Positions 45,505-54,032 of a stretch of DNA of 64,000 nucleotides are shown here, in pieces. Made by a program: the position numbers and the translations under genes. The notes under the pieces are model-generated. The model saw only the letters and a list, made by a program, of their open reading frames with translations. It did not search any database and was not told the DNA's origin. This stretch comes from Thiocapsa sp. GTDB lineage: Bacteria; Pseudomonadota; Gammaproteobacteria; Chromatiales; Chromatiaceae. Location of the stretch: positions 1,922,001 through 1,986,000 of the forward strand of contig NZ_CP073760.1 in assembly GCF_018399035.1 (NCBI RefSeq), in the 5' to 3' direction. Within the stretch, counting starts at the first letter, position 1; every line of letters starts with the position of its first letter.

Positions 45505-47181
45505 ATGACGCGACGCACACGCTTGGAGCAAGCCGAGCACATCGCGGCGGCCGAAGCACGGCTGGCGGCGGGGGAGACGCAACGCGCCGTGGCCACCGAG
45601 ATGGGTATTGCGCGCAGCACCTTGCGCGACTGGTGCGGGGAGGTTCCGCGCGGGGATCCGCCGACGGGCTTGACGGCCTTCGCACGCACCCCGGAGGGGA
45701 TCGATTGGCTGCATCGGCTGGTGTTGGCGGCGCATTTCAGCATCACCTTGCGGGCGGCGGGCGGCACCCGGCTGGTGAGTGAATTCCTGGAGCTGAGCGG
45801 GCTGTCGGCCTTCGTCGGGGTCAGCGACGGCGCGCAGCACGCGCTCAATGTCGACTTGGAAACGGCCGTGGTCGCGGTGGCCGCGGAGCAGCGTACGGCG
45901 CTCGCCGAGGGCATGCCGGTGCGTCAGGTGACGGTGTGCGAGGACGAAACCTTTCATCCGGGGATCTGCCTGGTGGCCATCGAGCCGGAGTCGAACCTCA
46001 TTGTGCTGGAGCAATACGCCGCGGATCGCACCGCGGCGACCTGGACCGCCGCGCTTCAGGACGCCTGCACGGGGCTCGCCGTGGAGGTGATCCAGAGCAC
46101 CGCCGACGAGGCCAAGGCGCTGCGTCGCCATGCCGAGACGGACCTCCGTGCGCAGCATTCCCCGGACCTCTTTCACGGCCAACACGAGGTCTCCAAAGCC
46201 ACGTCCTTGGCGCTGGCGCGCGACGTGCGCCGCGCTGAAGCCGGCGTGGCGGCCGCGCAGAAGCACTGGGAGGCCGAGCGCGCGGCGCAGCAGGCGTTCG
46301 AGGCGCGCGTGCCGCGCCCGCTCGGGCGTCCACCGGCCTTCGAGACCCGCATTGGCGCCGCCCTGAGCGCGCTGGTCGCCGTCGAAGCCGAACGCGACCG
46401 CGCACGGGAGCGGCAGAGCGAGGCGCGCGCATTGATCCGCGAGCTCGGCGTGCTGTATCACCCGTATGATCCGGTGGATGGACAGACGCAGCCGGTGGAG
46501 CGCGTGGCGGCGCGCTTCACCGACGTCTGGACGCGCCTGAAGGGATTGGCCGAGGCCGCCGAGCTGCCCGAGCGCGCTCGCGAACGCCTCGCCAAGGCCG
46601 AGCGCCTGACCGTGCAGTGGCTCGCCACGCTCGCGTTCTTCTTCGCCACCGTGACCGCCAGGGTCGAGGCCCTCGCACTATCCCCGGAGCTGGAAGCGGC
46701 GGTCCTCGAGCAGCTCATCCCCGGCATCTACCTCGAGCGCGTCGCCGCCCGCAGCACCGCGGCCGAGACCCGACACCGCGTGCAGGCGGCGAGTACCGCG
46801 TTGCTCGACGTCCTGCGGCGCGCCGATCATCCGCTGCAGCGTCTCGCGCCCGAGGACAGCGCTCGGGTCGAACAGGTCGCCGGCGCTTGCGCCGATCTGT
46901 TCCAACGCAGCAGCTCCTGTGTGGAAGGACGCAACGGCCAACTGTCGCTGCATCATCACGGGCGTCATCGCTTGAGCGACCGCAGGCTCGCCGCGCTCAC
47001 CGCCGTGCACAACTTCCACATCCGCCGTCCCGACGGCACGACCGCCGCCGAGCGCTTCTTCGGGCGGACACATCCCGCACTGTTCGAGGAGCTTCTCCTG
47101 CGTGTGCCCTTGCCGCCGCGACCCCGACGCCGACGGCCACGCCCGCCGAAACTACCCTATCTGATGCCGGTCGCGGCCTGA
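45505..47181 (+). CDS. DUF6399-domain protein, transposase-like
   Basis: 558 aa. The N-terminal HTH is RAVATEMGIARSTLRDWCG (about 27-45). A middle part has conserved acids (VCEDETFHPGIC, STADEAKAL, HSPDLFHGQHEV) compatible with an RNase H-like core; the helical region is about 230-420. The C-terminal DUF6399 signature is SSCVEGRNGQLSLHHHGRHR, LTAVHNFHIRRPDGTTAAERFF. Such proteins occur in many copies and look like transposases, though activity is unproved. The start is ATG 45505 with GGAG nine bases upstream. Its end overlaps the convergent IS630 frame, and I could not define terminal repeats. Confidence 0.8.
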   Translation: MTRRTRLEQAEHIAAAEARLAAGETQRAVATEMGIARSTLRDWCGEVPRGDPPTGLTAFARTPEGIDWLHRLVLAAHFSITLRAAGGTRLVSEFLELSGLSAFVGVSDGAQHALNVDLETAVVAVAAEQRTALAEGMPVRQVTVCEDETFHPGICLVAIEPESNLIVLEQYAADRTAATWTAALQDACTGLAVEVIQSTADEAKALRRHAETDLRAQHSPDLFHGQHEVSKATSLALARDVRRAEAGVAAAQKHWEAERAAQQAFEARVPRPLGRPPAFETRIGAALSALVAVEAERDRARERQSEARALIRELGVLYHPYDPVDGQTQPVERVAARFTDVWTRLKGLAEAAELPERARERLAKAERLTVQWLATLAFFFATVTARVEALALSPELEAAVLEQLIPGIYLERVAARSTAAETRHRVQAASTALLDVLRRADHPLQRLAPEDSARVEQVAGACADLFQRSSSCVEGRNGQLSLHHHGRHRLSDRRLAALTAVHNFHIRRPDGTTAAERFFGRTHPALFEELLLRVPLPPRPRRRRPRPPKLPYLMPVAA

Positions 47182-48000
47182 GGGCGGTGGCCGGGATAAT
47201 GAACAAGGCCGCTCGATCCAATGTTTCGCGAATGAATGACGAATGGCCAATTCATCCCAAGACCTTGTAATGCATTGCTTGAGGTCGCCAAGCGAGGGAA
47301 TGCTGTTGAGCGAGATGACGCGCTTGATGCTTTTCCAGATGAATTCAATGGGATTGAGGTCCGGCGAGTATGGCGGAAGATACACCAGAGCGATATCCAA
47401 CCCATCCGCAACCTCTTTCAATGAGGCCGCACGATGACTGCTGAAGTTGTCGAGAACAACGACGATCGCACGGAAATCCGGATGAGCGGTCCGGATGTCC
47501 CGCAGAAACTCCGCAATGGCGTCATGTGTCGAATGCTCCAGGAATCCTTGCACACTGTGGCCCACAATCGCGTAAAAGCCGATGGCATTCGCTTTGAGCT
47601 TGGCGGTGTTCTTATGGATAACCGCTTTCTCGAAATGCCAGACTCGGGCCGTGTTGGCCGTCAGTTGCGGGCTCGCCTCATCGAGAAATCCAAGGGCGAT
47701 CTCCGACTCGGCGATACCGCGATCCATCAAGGTGTTGAAGGCGTCGATCAGACGATCTTCCAGCTGCTCTTCGGCATCGGCCGGGCGACGAAGATCGTGC
47801 GGGTAAGGCTTCGAATACAGCATCTTCAGCCGGTGGCGGAGGATGCGCCAGACTTGAGACAACGACAAGGTGATGCCCCAGTGCTCGACGATGAGATCGC
47901 GCACCGCCTTGGTCTCCCAGTGATCGCGTGTTTCCAGCAGGCTCTTCAATTCCGCAAGATCGGCATCGCCGAGCGCCGGCGGCGGCCGGGCGGCTTTCCC
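47152..48000 (-). CDS. IS630-family transposase, catalytic part (orfB)
   Basis: Minus-strand frame entered by -1 frameshift from orfA. It carries the DDE domain: FLDEASPQLTANT (first D), VVVLDNFSSHRA (second D) and LPPYSPDLNPIEFIWKSIKR (final E), classic for IS630/Tc1. Just before it lies the linker helix (ELKSLLETRDHWETKAVRDLI) and winged helix SQVWRILRHRLKMLYSKPYPHDLRRP. The reading frame runs into the 3' end of the DUF6399 gene, so the true right end of the IS is probably near 47190. The terminal repeats were not resolved. Confidence 0.85.
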   Translation of the reverse strand, partial: GKAARPPPALGDADLAELKSLLETRDHWETKAVRDLIVEHWGITLSLSQVWRILRHRLKMLYSKPYPHDLRRPADAEEQLEDRLIDAFNTLMDRGIAESEIALGFLDEASPQLTANTARVWHFEKAVIHKNTAKLKANAIGFYAIVGHSVQGFLEHSTHDAIAEFLRDIRTAHPDFRAIVVVLDNFSSHRAASLKEVADGLDIALVYLPPYSPDLNPIEFIWKSIKRVISLNSIPSLGDLKQCITRSWDELAIRHSFAKHWIERPCSLSRPPPSGRDRHQIG

Positions 48001-48245
48001 GTCGGCTCCTGAAGATGCACGATCCCGTGATAGCCCCGCGTGCGCCATGCGCGAATCCAAACGTAGGCCGTCGACATCGGAACCTGCAAGCATCGGCAGA
48101 TGGTCTCCAACGTGATCTGCGGAGGAAGCTCGACGATCAAGTTCAGCAGGATCAACCGCAGGCGTATCTCCGGATCCCGTTCCTCGGTCAGATGGATTTG
48201 GAGCATTGCTGCATTCGGAACATCAACGCGACGACCGGTGCTCAT
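47946..48245 (-). CDS. IS630-family transposase, N-terminal part (orfA)
   Basis: 99 aa, MSTGRRVDVPNAAMLQIHLT. The paired HTH domain is RLRLILLNLIVELPPQITLE, TICRCLQVPMSTAYVWIRAW. SD AGGTG lies before ATG 48245. The frame ends 16 codons after the slippery site, so orfA alone would yield a DNA-binding truncated product, while -1 frameshifting gives the full transposase. Confidence 0.85.
   Translation of the reverse strand: MSTGRRVDVPNAAMLQIHLTEERDPEIRLRLILLNLIVELPPQITLETICRCLQVPMSTAYVWIRAWRTRGYHGIVHLQEPTGKPPGRRRRSAMPILRN
47994..48000 (-). promoter_or_regulatory. -1 programmed frameshift heptamer GGGAAAG
   Basis: On the minus strand orfA reads ACG GGA AAG, so G-GGA-AAG is in the correct X-XXY-YYZ phase. 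A one-base backward slip gives exactly the orfB frame. This fits programmed frameshifting known in IS630-type elements. Confidence 0.75.
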
Positions 48246-50880
48246 GGGCTCACCTCATGTCATCTTCTTCTGTCGCGAGATCATCGAGCACCTGAAATCG
48301 ACCCGGTTGGGCTGGACCTGGCATTCGCGCGACGAACTGGGCCTCTACCGCCCGGATCCGCGCGAGGTGTTGGTGCTGCCCCTGTTGCGGGAGAAGCTCC
48401 AGCAGCTCAATCCGACCATCCTGACCGACGACACACGCGTCGAGGCCATCATCACCAAGCTCCGGGGCTGTCGCGACAACCGGCAATGGCTGGCCTGGCT
48501 GAAGAACGGCGTGAACTACCGGTTCGATGCCGGGGAGACCTCCCGGGACGTGCGGCTGATCGACTTCGAAGACCCGGACGCCAACGCCTGGTGGGTAACC
48601 AATCAGTTTCCGGTCGAAGGCCGCTCGCCGCGCCGGCCCGACATCGTGCTGCTGATCAACGGCATCCCCGTCGTCGTGATCGAGGCCAAGACCGCGAGCC
48701 GAGCCGCACCGGATTGGCGCGAGGGCGCCAAGCAACTGGGCCTCTATTCCCAAGAGATCGACCAGCTCTTCTACACCAACGCCTACGGTGTGGGCGTGAA
48801 CGAGACCCGCATGATGTACGGCGTACCGGGCCGGCGCCTGCAATTCCGGCTGCAATGGCGCGATCCCTGGCCGCACGAGATCGACGAGTACGACGAGATG
48901 AAGGTCTCGCTGTACGGACTTTTCGACCGCGGCAATCTGCTGGATTTCATCCGACACTTCATCATCTTCGTCACCAAGGACGGCAAGACCGAGAAGGTGG
49001 TGGTGCGCTACCAGCAGTTCCTGGCGGTGCAGGACATCCTGAACCGGGCAACCGACCTGACGCGGCCATCCGAGAAACGGCGTGGTCTGATCTGGCACAC
49101 CCAGGGCTCGGGCAAGACGCTGACCATGATCTACGCCGCCCGCAGCCTCCGGGAAGACCCGCGTCTGCAGCAGCCGACCGTCATCCTGCTGGTCGATCGC
49201 GAGCAACTGGGCGACCAGATGGATCGCGAGCTTCAGTCCAGCGGCACCGATAATGTCCACGTGGCCGCCAGCCGGCGCGATCTGGAGGAAAAGCTCACCG
49301 GCGACTATCGCGGGGTCATCCTCACGACCGTGCATCTGTTCGAGGGCATGCCCAAGGAGGTGACCAAGCGACGTGCCAACGTCATCGTGATGGCCGACGA
49401 GGCGCACCGCTCGCAGGAGCGAGACTTGGGTACCTACATGCGCTCGGCGGTCGAGGGTGCGGCGATGTTCGGGTTTACCGGCACACCGATCGAGAACGAC
49501 GACCTCAACACACCGCGGGCCTGGGGGTTCGTCAAGGACGACGGCAAGATCGAGCGTTACATGGGCCGCCCCTACACGGTGACCGACGCGCTGCGCGACG
49601 GCGTGGTGAAGCCCATCCATTGGCAACCGCGCGTCACCGACTGGCAACTGCACGGCACCAAGCTCGATCTCGCCTTCAAACGGGAGTTCGGACACCTGCC
49701 CGAAGCAGAGCGGAACAGACTGGCCACCGACGCCGCGCGGCTCGACGCCCTGCTCTTCCATCCGACGCGGATCACCCAGATCGCCGACGACCTGGTCGCG
49801 CATTTCGTCGAGCACGTCCGGCCCAACGGCTTCAAGGGCATGCTGGTGTGCAAGAACAAAGAGGCCGTCAGGGTCTACGCGACCGCGCTGCGCGAGCGCT
49901 TAGGCGACGAGGCGGTGATGGCCGTGATCTCCGAGGCACCCCAGAAGGACCCCGAGGCGATCCAAACCCTCTATCTGGGCGATGCCAAGCGAAAGAAGCT
50001 GCTGAACGAGTTTCTGATCCCGGCGCGCTCGGAGCAGGACGAGCACCACGACAAGACCTATCGCACCGTGGAGCTTCTGGTGGTGTGCGACATGCTCCTG
50101 ACCGGCTTCGACGCCCCCATCCTCCAAGCGCTCTATTTGGACAAGAAGCTGCTGAACCACTCGCTGCTGCAGACCATCGCACGGGTGAATCGACCCTACA
50201 ACGCACTGAAGGGCCACGGTCTGGTGCTGGACTACTACGGCATCTTCGATCACCTGAACGAGGCGTTGAATTACAAACCCGACGAGCTGGGCGACGTCGC
50301 CTTCCCGTTCGACACCATTCGCGAGCACTTCCTGACCAAGCTGAAGGACAAGAAGCCGGACGCCAAGGCGCTCGATATCGAGGCCATGCTGTCCGCCGAG
50401 CTGCGCATCCGACTGGATCAGGACGAGTCGTTCCGTCCCTTGTCCGAGAAGCTCCAGCGCCTGATCGACGAAAAGCGCGCCGGCACCTTGGCCGGCATCG
50501 CCTTGATCGAAGAATTCGAGAGGCTCACCGAGGCTGTCCGTGCCGCCGTCGACGAGGCCAAACGCCCGATAGCCCAACAGTTGGCCCTCAAGATCAAGAC
50601 GCGCAACGCCGCGATTCGCCACACCTTGGCCGCCGCAATCGCCGCAGCGATCCTCGGCGAAGCCGACAAACACTGCTTCACGGGCTGGTGGACCAACAGC
50701 GCGGCGGACCCCGCACTCTCGAGCGGCCTCTTGTTCATGATCGCGACGCACTTTCCATCGGCCGGCCTGCTCTCGGACGATGCGATGGTCTTCATCGGAA
50801 CCCTGGTGGACGCCCTCAAGCGCCGGCACTACATGCCTCGCGTGTCGGAGACAGCGAGCGGCGGCGACTCGAATGCTTGA
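48244..50880 (+). CDS. hsdR: Type I restriction endonuclease subunit R, N-terminus altered by IS630
   Basis: About 878 aa from ATG 48244. The nuclease domain has RRPDIVLLINGIPVVVIEAKT (PD-(D/E)XK). The translocase has Walker A HTQGSGKT, DEAH in VIVMADEAHRSQ, FTGTPIEN and TIARVNRPYN. HsdR is the DNA-translocating and cutting subunit and needs HsdM/HsdS, which are absent here. Homology starts at REIIEHLKSTRLGWTW; the preceding ten codons (MGSPHVIFFC) come from the IS630 edge, so the native start and promoter are lost. The stop overlaps the next gene. Confidence 0.88.
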   Translation: MGSPHVIFFCREIIEHLKSTRLGWTWHSRDELGLYRPDPREVLVLPLLREKLQQLNPTILTDDTRVEAIITKLRGCRDNRQWLAWLKNGVNYRFDAGETSRDVRLIDFEDPDANAWWVTNQFPVEGRSPRRPDIVLLINGIPVVVIEAKTASRAAPDWREGAKQLGLYSQEIDQLFYTNAYGVGVNETRMMYGVPGRRLQFRLQWRDPWPHEIDEYDEMKVSLYGLFDRGNLLDFIRHFIIFVTKDGKTEKVVVRYQQFLAVQDILNRATDLTRPSEKRRGLIWHTQGSGKTLTMIYAARSLREDPRLQQPTVILLVDREQLGDQMDRELQSSGTDNVHVAASRRDLEEKLTGDYRGVILTTVHLFEGMPKEVTKRRANVIVMADEAHRSQERDLGTYMRSAVEGAAMFGFTGTPIENDDLNTPRAWGFVKDDGKIERYMGRPYTVTDALRDGVVKPIHWQPRVTDWQLHGTKLDLAFKREFGHLPEAERNRLATDAARLDALLFHPTRITQIADDLVAHFVEHVRPNGFKGMLVCKNKEAVRVYATALRERLGDEAVMAVISEAPQKDPEAIQTLYLGDAKRKKLLNEFLIPARSEQDEHHDKTYRTVELLVVCDMLLTGFDAPILQALYLDKKLLNHSLLQTIARVNRPYNALKGHGLVLDYYGIFDHLNEALNYKPDELGDVAFPFDTIREHFLTKLKDKKPDAKALDIEAMLSAELRIRLDQDESFRPLSEKLQRLIDEKRAGTLAGIALIEEFERLTEAVRAAVDEAKRPIAQQLALKIKTRNAAIRHTLAAAIAAAILGEADKHCFTGWWTNSAADPALSSGLLFMIATHFPSAGLLSDDAMVFIGTLVDALKRRHYMPRVSETASGGDSNA

Positions 50881-51398
50881 GGCCGCCACAAAGGCAAAGG
50901 TCACTCTGACTGACGGACGGCTCGTCGAATTCGAGATTCGCCCGTCAGCGAAGACCCGCTCGCTTCGCCTCAAGATCAGTGCCCGCGCGGGGCTGGTGGT
51001 CACTGCACCGGTCGGGTTGGAGCCCGCGCGGGTGATGAAGCTGGTGGCCGACAAGGCGGATTGGATTGCGGGTCGCCTGACCGAATTCGACGCCGTACGA
51101 GACCTCGTCCATCAGACGGCACCGGCGCGACCGCAGGCATTCGATCTTCCCGCACTCGCGGAGTCTTGGCGGGTCGAATACAAGGCGACGCGTGCTCTGA
51201 CGGTGGGAGCGCGGACCGACCGGCCGGGACGCATCCTGGTCTCGGGCGCAATCGATGACGCCGAAGCCTGCAGAGCCGCCCTGCGCCGCTGGCTGGCGCG
51301 CCATGCCAAGACAGCGCTATCGCCATGGCTATCGAGCCTGGCGCAGCAGCACGGACTAGACTACATGGATCTCGCGATCAAGAACCAACGAACCCGCA
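50873..51398 (+). pseudogene. YgjP-like M48-type metallopeptidase, 3'-truncated
   Basis: The ATG overlaps the hsdR stop by 8 bp, the normal hsdR-ygjP arrangement. Residues 1-175 show the YgjP/DUF45 fold (FEIRPSAKTRSLRLKISARAGL, WIAGRL, ...LDYMDLAIKNQRTR). After KNQRTR the family continues with WGSCS and the zinc site HELCH; here sequence switches to a primase fragment in another frame. The catalytic site is missing, so it is inactive. The open frame runs on to 51616 through unrelated sequence. Confidence 0.7.
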
Positions 51399-51719
51399 CC
51401 GAAGGGCGGTTTCGGAAACCTGATCGCCTTGCCGCTGCAAAAAAAGCCCCGGGAGAGTGGCTACAGCCTCTTTGTCGATGCCGATCTGCGCCCCTACGGC
51501 GACCAGTGGGCATACCTGGAATCCATCCTGCCGATGTCGCCGCAAGACATCGAGCCCTTGATTCTCCGAGCCACGGGCGGAGTCCATCCGTTGGATGTAA
51601 GTTTCATCGACGATGAAGACCTGGCGACACCTTGGAAACGCGCTTCTCCCTTGACGGAGACCCTGTCTGGATCGATGCCGAAGGCGCTGAACGTCACCCT
51701 GGCGAATCTGATCTACTAG
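51399..51719 (+). pseudogene. Fragment of a TOTE-type archaeo-eukaryotic primase (AEP)
   Basis: In-frame from PKGGFGNLIALPLQKKPRE, then GYSLFVDADLRPYGDQWAYL and RATGGVHPLDVSFIDDEDLA to LANLIY and a stop. GGFGNLIALPLQ...VD....PY.DQW is the hallmark of the AEP domain of TOTE conflict-system proteins. Both ends are truncated: the left joins the YgjP fragment, the right meets the helicase fragment after an internal deletion. Confidence 0.6.
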
Positions 51720-52288
51720 TCGTTCCGCATCTGATGTCCTCAAATATCGACCTACCGCCGGATGCGGGCATTCAAGAGGTCTTTCAGCATCTCGTCCAAG
51801 ACCAAGCCCGAACGGATGCCATCGCATTCGCCGTGAAGCGCGCGTTCGACCGAGGACGCAAAGTCTTGGTGTTGACCCAACGCACGGCGAATCTCGACGC
51901 GATCTTGGCCGCCCTGCACGACAAGGGCTCGGAGCCGATCGTCCTGCACGGCCGAATGTCGAGAAAGCAACGCGGCGCTCAGATCGCCGAGCTCGATTCG
52001 CTGCCGCCGGATGCCCCGCGCATCCTTTTGGCGACGGGAAAGTTGGTCGGGGAAGGCTTTGACCATCCGCCGTTGGATACGCTGGTTTTGGCGATGCCGA
52101 TCTCTTGGAAAGGCCTGTTGCAGCAATACGCCGGGAGACTGCATCGCGAGCATGCCTCGAAGACCGACGTGCGGATCATCGATGTTGTCGACACCGGACA
52201 CCCGGTCCTGCTGCGCATGTGGGATCGGCGACAGCAAGGCTATCGGGCGATGGGTTATCGGATCGCGGAAGACAGTCTTATGGTTTGA
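51716..52288 (+). pseudogene. Helicase C-terminal fragment of the TOTE-type protein
   Basis: About 185 residues: SNIDLPPDAGIQEVFQHLVQ, RKVLVLTQRTANLDAI, VLHGRMSRKQRGAQIAEL, ILLATGKLVGEGFDHPPLD, QQYAGRLHREHASKTDVRIID. This is a complete helicase superfamily II C-terminal RecA fold; the ATPase N-half (Walker A/DEAH) is deleted. It is in a different phase from the primase piece, so the gene is dead although this domain is well preserved. Confidence 0.65.
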
Positions 52289-52315
52289 TCGCGCTCCGTG
52301 CCTCGGATGCCGGAT

Positions 52316-52421
52316 TTAGGCGATTTCCGGGAATGATCATCCCGGCCGTGCGTGTTGCCAATGCTTACCGGGCGACTAAAGTCGCCCCATGTTGGTCGAT
52401 GCTTTCCCGGAAATCACCTTA
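52316..52421. repeat. Box-C inverted-repeat element, copy 1
   Basis: Ends TTAGGCGATTTCCGGGAA ... TTCCCGGAAATCACCTTA (one mismatch), with the core palindrome GGGCGACT-A-AAGTCGCCC. The right end overlaps the first bases of a box-B element. Compare 61922-62029. Confidence 0.85.
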
Positions 52422-52503
52422 AACCGCGTCTCACCGAGAGCGAGGAGATCCCCTAAGCCAAACGCAACGTGAAAATCATGCATTTCGCTCTGGACGCGGT
52501 TTA
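52420..52503. repeat. Box-B dispersed element (divergent, solitary)
   Basis: 84 bp from TAAACCGCGTC to TTTCGCTCTGGACGCGGTTTA. The right third is the same as box B at 24947-25031; the centre differs. Confidence 0.8.
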
Positions 52504-52545
52504 GTGGAGCAGTGCAGAGATTCCGAGACCGTCCGAGATCAATTT

Positions 52546-52589
52546 CGTTGTCGTCATCGGCCATCGATGCGGCCACGATGACGACAACG
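52546..52589. repeat. GTTGTCGTCATCG hairpin, locus 3
   Basis: Perfect 14-bp arms CGTTGTCGTCATCG (52546-52559) and CGATGACGACAACG (52576-52589) with an extra GGCC/GGCC pairing in the loop. It lies between the helicase fragment and the 3' end of the DUF945 gene. Confidence 0.8.
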
Positions 52590-52634
52590 ATGACGAACGG
52601 TGTCGACACAGCTGCCGTGCTGCATGAGGACGAT

Positions 52635-54032
52635 CTACCGAAGCGGCACCGTCTTGCCGTTGATGGTCAAGAGCCCGTCGCCCAGACGTAAAGCCGAGGA
52701 GATCCGGGTATCGCGCCGGGTGACCCAGCCCTCGCGGATCCATCCTTCGAGCAGGGTCTGCGCCTCTTGCCGCGCGGCTTGTTCGGCCGTCGGCTCCGAG
52801 TTCGGCAGCAACTCGTCCTCGAATCCGGGTTCGAGCGAGCGGGCGATCCAGTCCAGTGCGACCGCCTCGGGAAGCTCAAGATCGCCGTCGGCCCGCAGCA
52901 GGATCACCCAATCGACGACACCCGAGGTCAGCCGGCTCGTTGCAGCGGTGCCCGGGTCCAAACGCAGATCGAGCCGCCCCAATGCAAGGCCGTCGGGGGT
53001 CTCGATCCGAATCGGCTCGACGCCGATCCGTGTCGCGCTCTCGATGAAACGCGGGGCCAGACTCGCGATCAGGCCGGCCGTGACCAGGCCCCGCATCTCC
53101 TGCGCGACCTGGTCGGTGGCCAGCAGGCGGATGCCCTCGCCCAGATCGGCGAGCGCCTCGGCGTCCAGACGCTCGCCCGAGAGTCCGAGCTCCGATCGAC
53201 CGTAGGTCATGGAAGCCGTGGCGAGCTGCTTCGCGGCGAGTCCGAGACGCAGATCCAAGAGACCCTCGCGAAGCGTTCGCGACAGGGTCGCCGAGAGACC
53301 CTCGATCCGCAGCGACGGCGGTGCGGTTCCCGCCGAGCCAGTCGTGCCGACGGCGCCATCGACCTCGACCAAGGCCACCTGCAAGCGACCCGTGCCGGAA
53401 GACTCATCGGGCCGATCGACCTCGAATCGAAGATCGGACAGGCGGGCGAGCGGTCCCGTCGGTGTCGTCACCACACCTTCCGGGAGCGTCAGCCGAACCT
53501 CGACGGCCTCCTGCCCCGAGGACACGACCAGATCGCCGTCAAGCGGCCCGTGTCGCAGCCCCATCACCTGTGCCGTCGGCAGGGTCTCGCCCGGCGGCAC
53601 CCGCAGCTGCATCCGGCCGGAGCCGTCTGCATACAGCTCGATGCTCATCGGCAGCACCGGCAGTGCAACGGGTAACCCTTGGACCTCGAGCCGCGTGTGG
53701 ATACGGCCGAGGACGGGCGGAAGGCGCGTCGTGAGCCAGATCCACGGTCCTTGTGCGATGCGACTGTCCAGTCGAATCCGGATGGGACGCGCTGGCGCTT
53801 GCGCGGCCGAATCGGGGTGGATCAGCACCTCGAATGCGGCGCTGGAGGCGAACCAGCCTCGGTTGTAGCTGTTCTCCAGGATCTCCCGGTCCGGCAGATC
53901 CTCGATCAGACCGGCCAGGAGATCCTCGTAGCCGGCCTTGGCCAGGTATCCGAGTGCGAGCGGTCCGGCCGCGAGGACTAGGCCGAGGAGGATCGCAACC
54001 GTCAGAACCGCCCCGCCGAGAAATCGCCTCAT
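52635..54032 (-). CDS. DUF945 (YdgA-like) envelope protein
   Basis: 465 aa. The N-terminal signal anchor (about 5-30, [28 protein letters not shown]) is followed by a long beta-rich DUF945 region, with the typical early motif [19 protein letters not shown] and an acidic C-terminal part. It ends [20 protein letters not shown], then TINGKTVPL, like E. coli YdgA. The function of the family is unknown; the location is periplasmic, anchored to the inner membrane. The ATG overlaps the dxs stop (ATGA), so it is translated with dxs. Confidence 0.88.
   Translation of the reverse strand: MRRFLGGAVLTVAILLGLVLAAGPLALGYLAKAGYEDLLAGLIEDLPDREILENSYNRGWFASSAAFEVLIHPDSAAQAPARPIRIRLDSRIAQGPWIWLTTRLPPVLGRIHTRLEVQGLPVALPVLPMSIELYADGSGRMQLRVPPGETLPTAQVMGLRHGPLDGDLVVSSGQEAVEVRLTLPEGVVTTPTGPLARLSDLRFEVDRPDESSGTGRLQVALVEVDGAVGTTGSAGTAPPSLRIEGLSATLSRTLREGLLDLRLGLAAKQLATASMTYGRSELGLSGERLDAEALADLGEGIRLLATDQVAQEMRGLVTAGLIASLAPRFIESATRIGVEPIRIETPDGLALGRLDLRLDPGTAATSRLTSGVVDWVILLRADGDLELPEAVALDWIARSLEPGFEDELLPNSEPTAEQAARQEAQTLLEGWIREGWVTRRDTRISSALRLGDGLLTINGKTVPLR

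Noticed and set aside
47180..48300. Terminal inverted repeats and TA duplication of the IS630 element
   Set aside because: No convincing pair of matching ends could be found by eye, so the element borders were not called.
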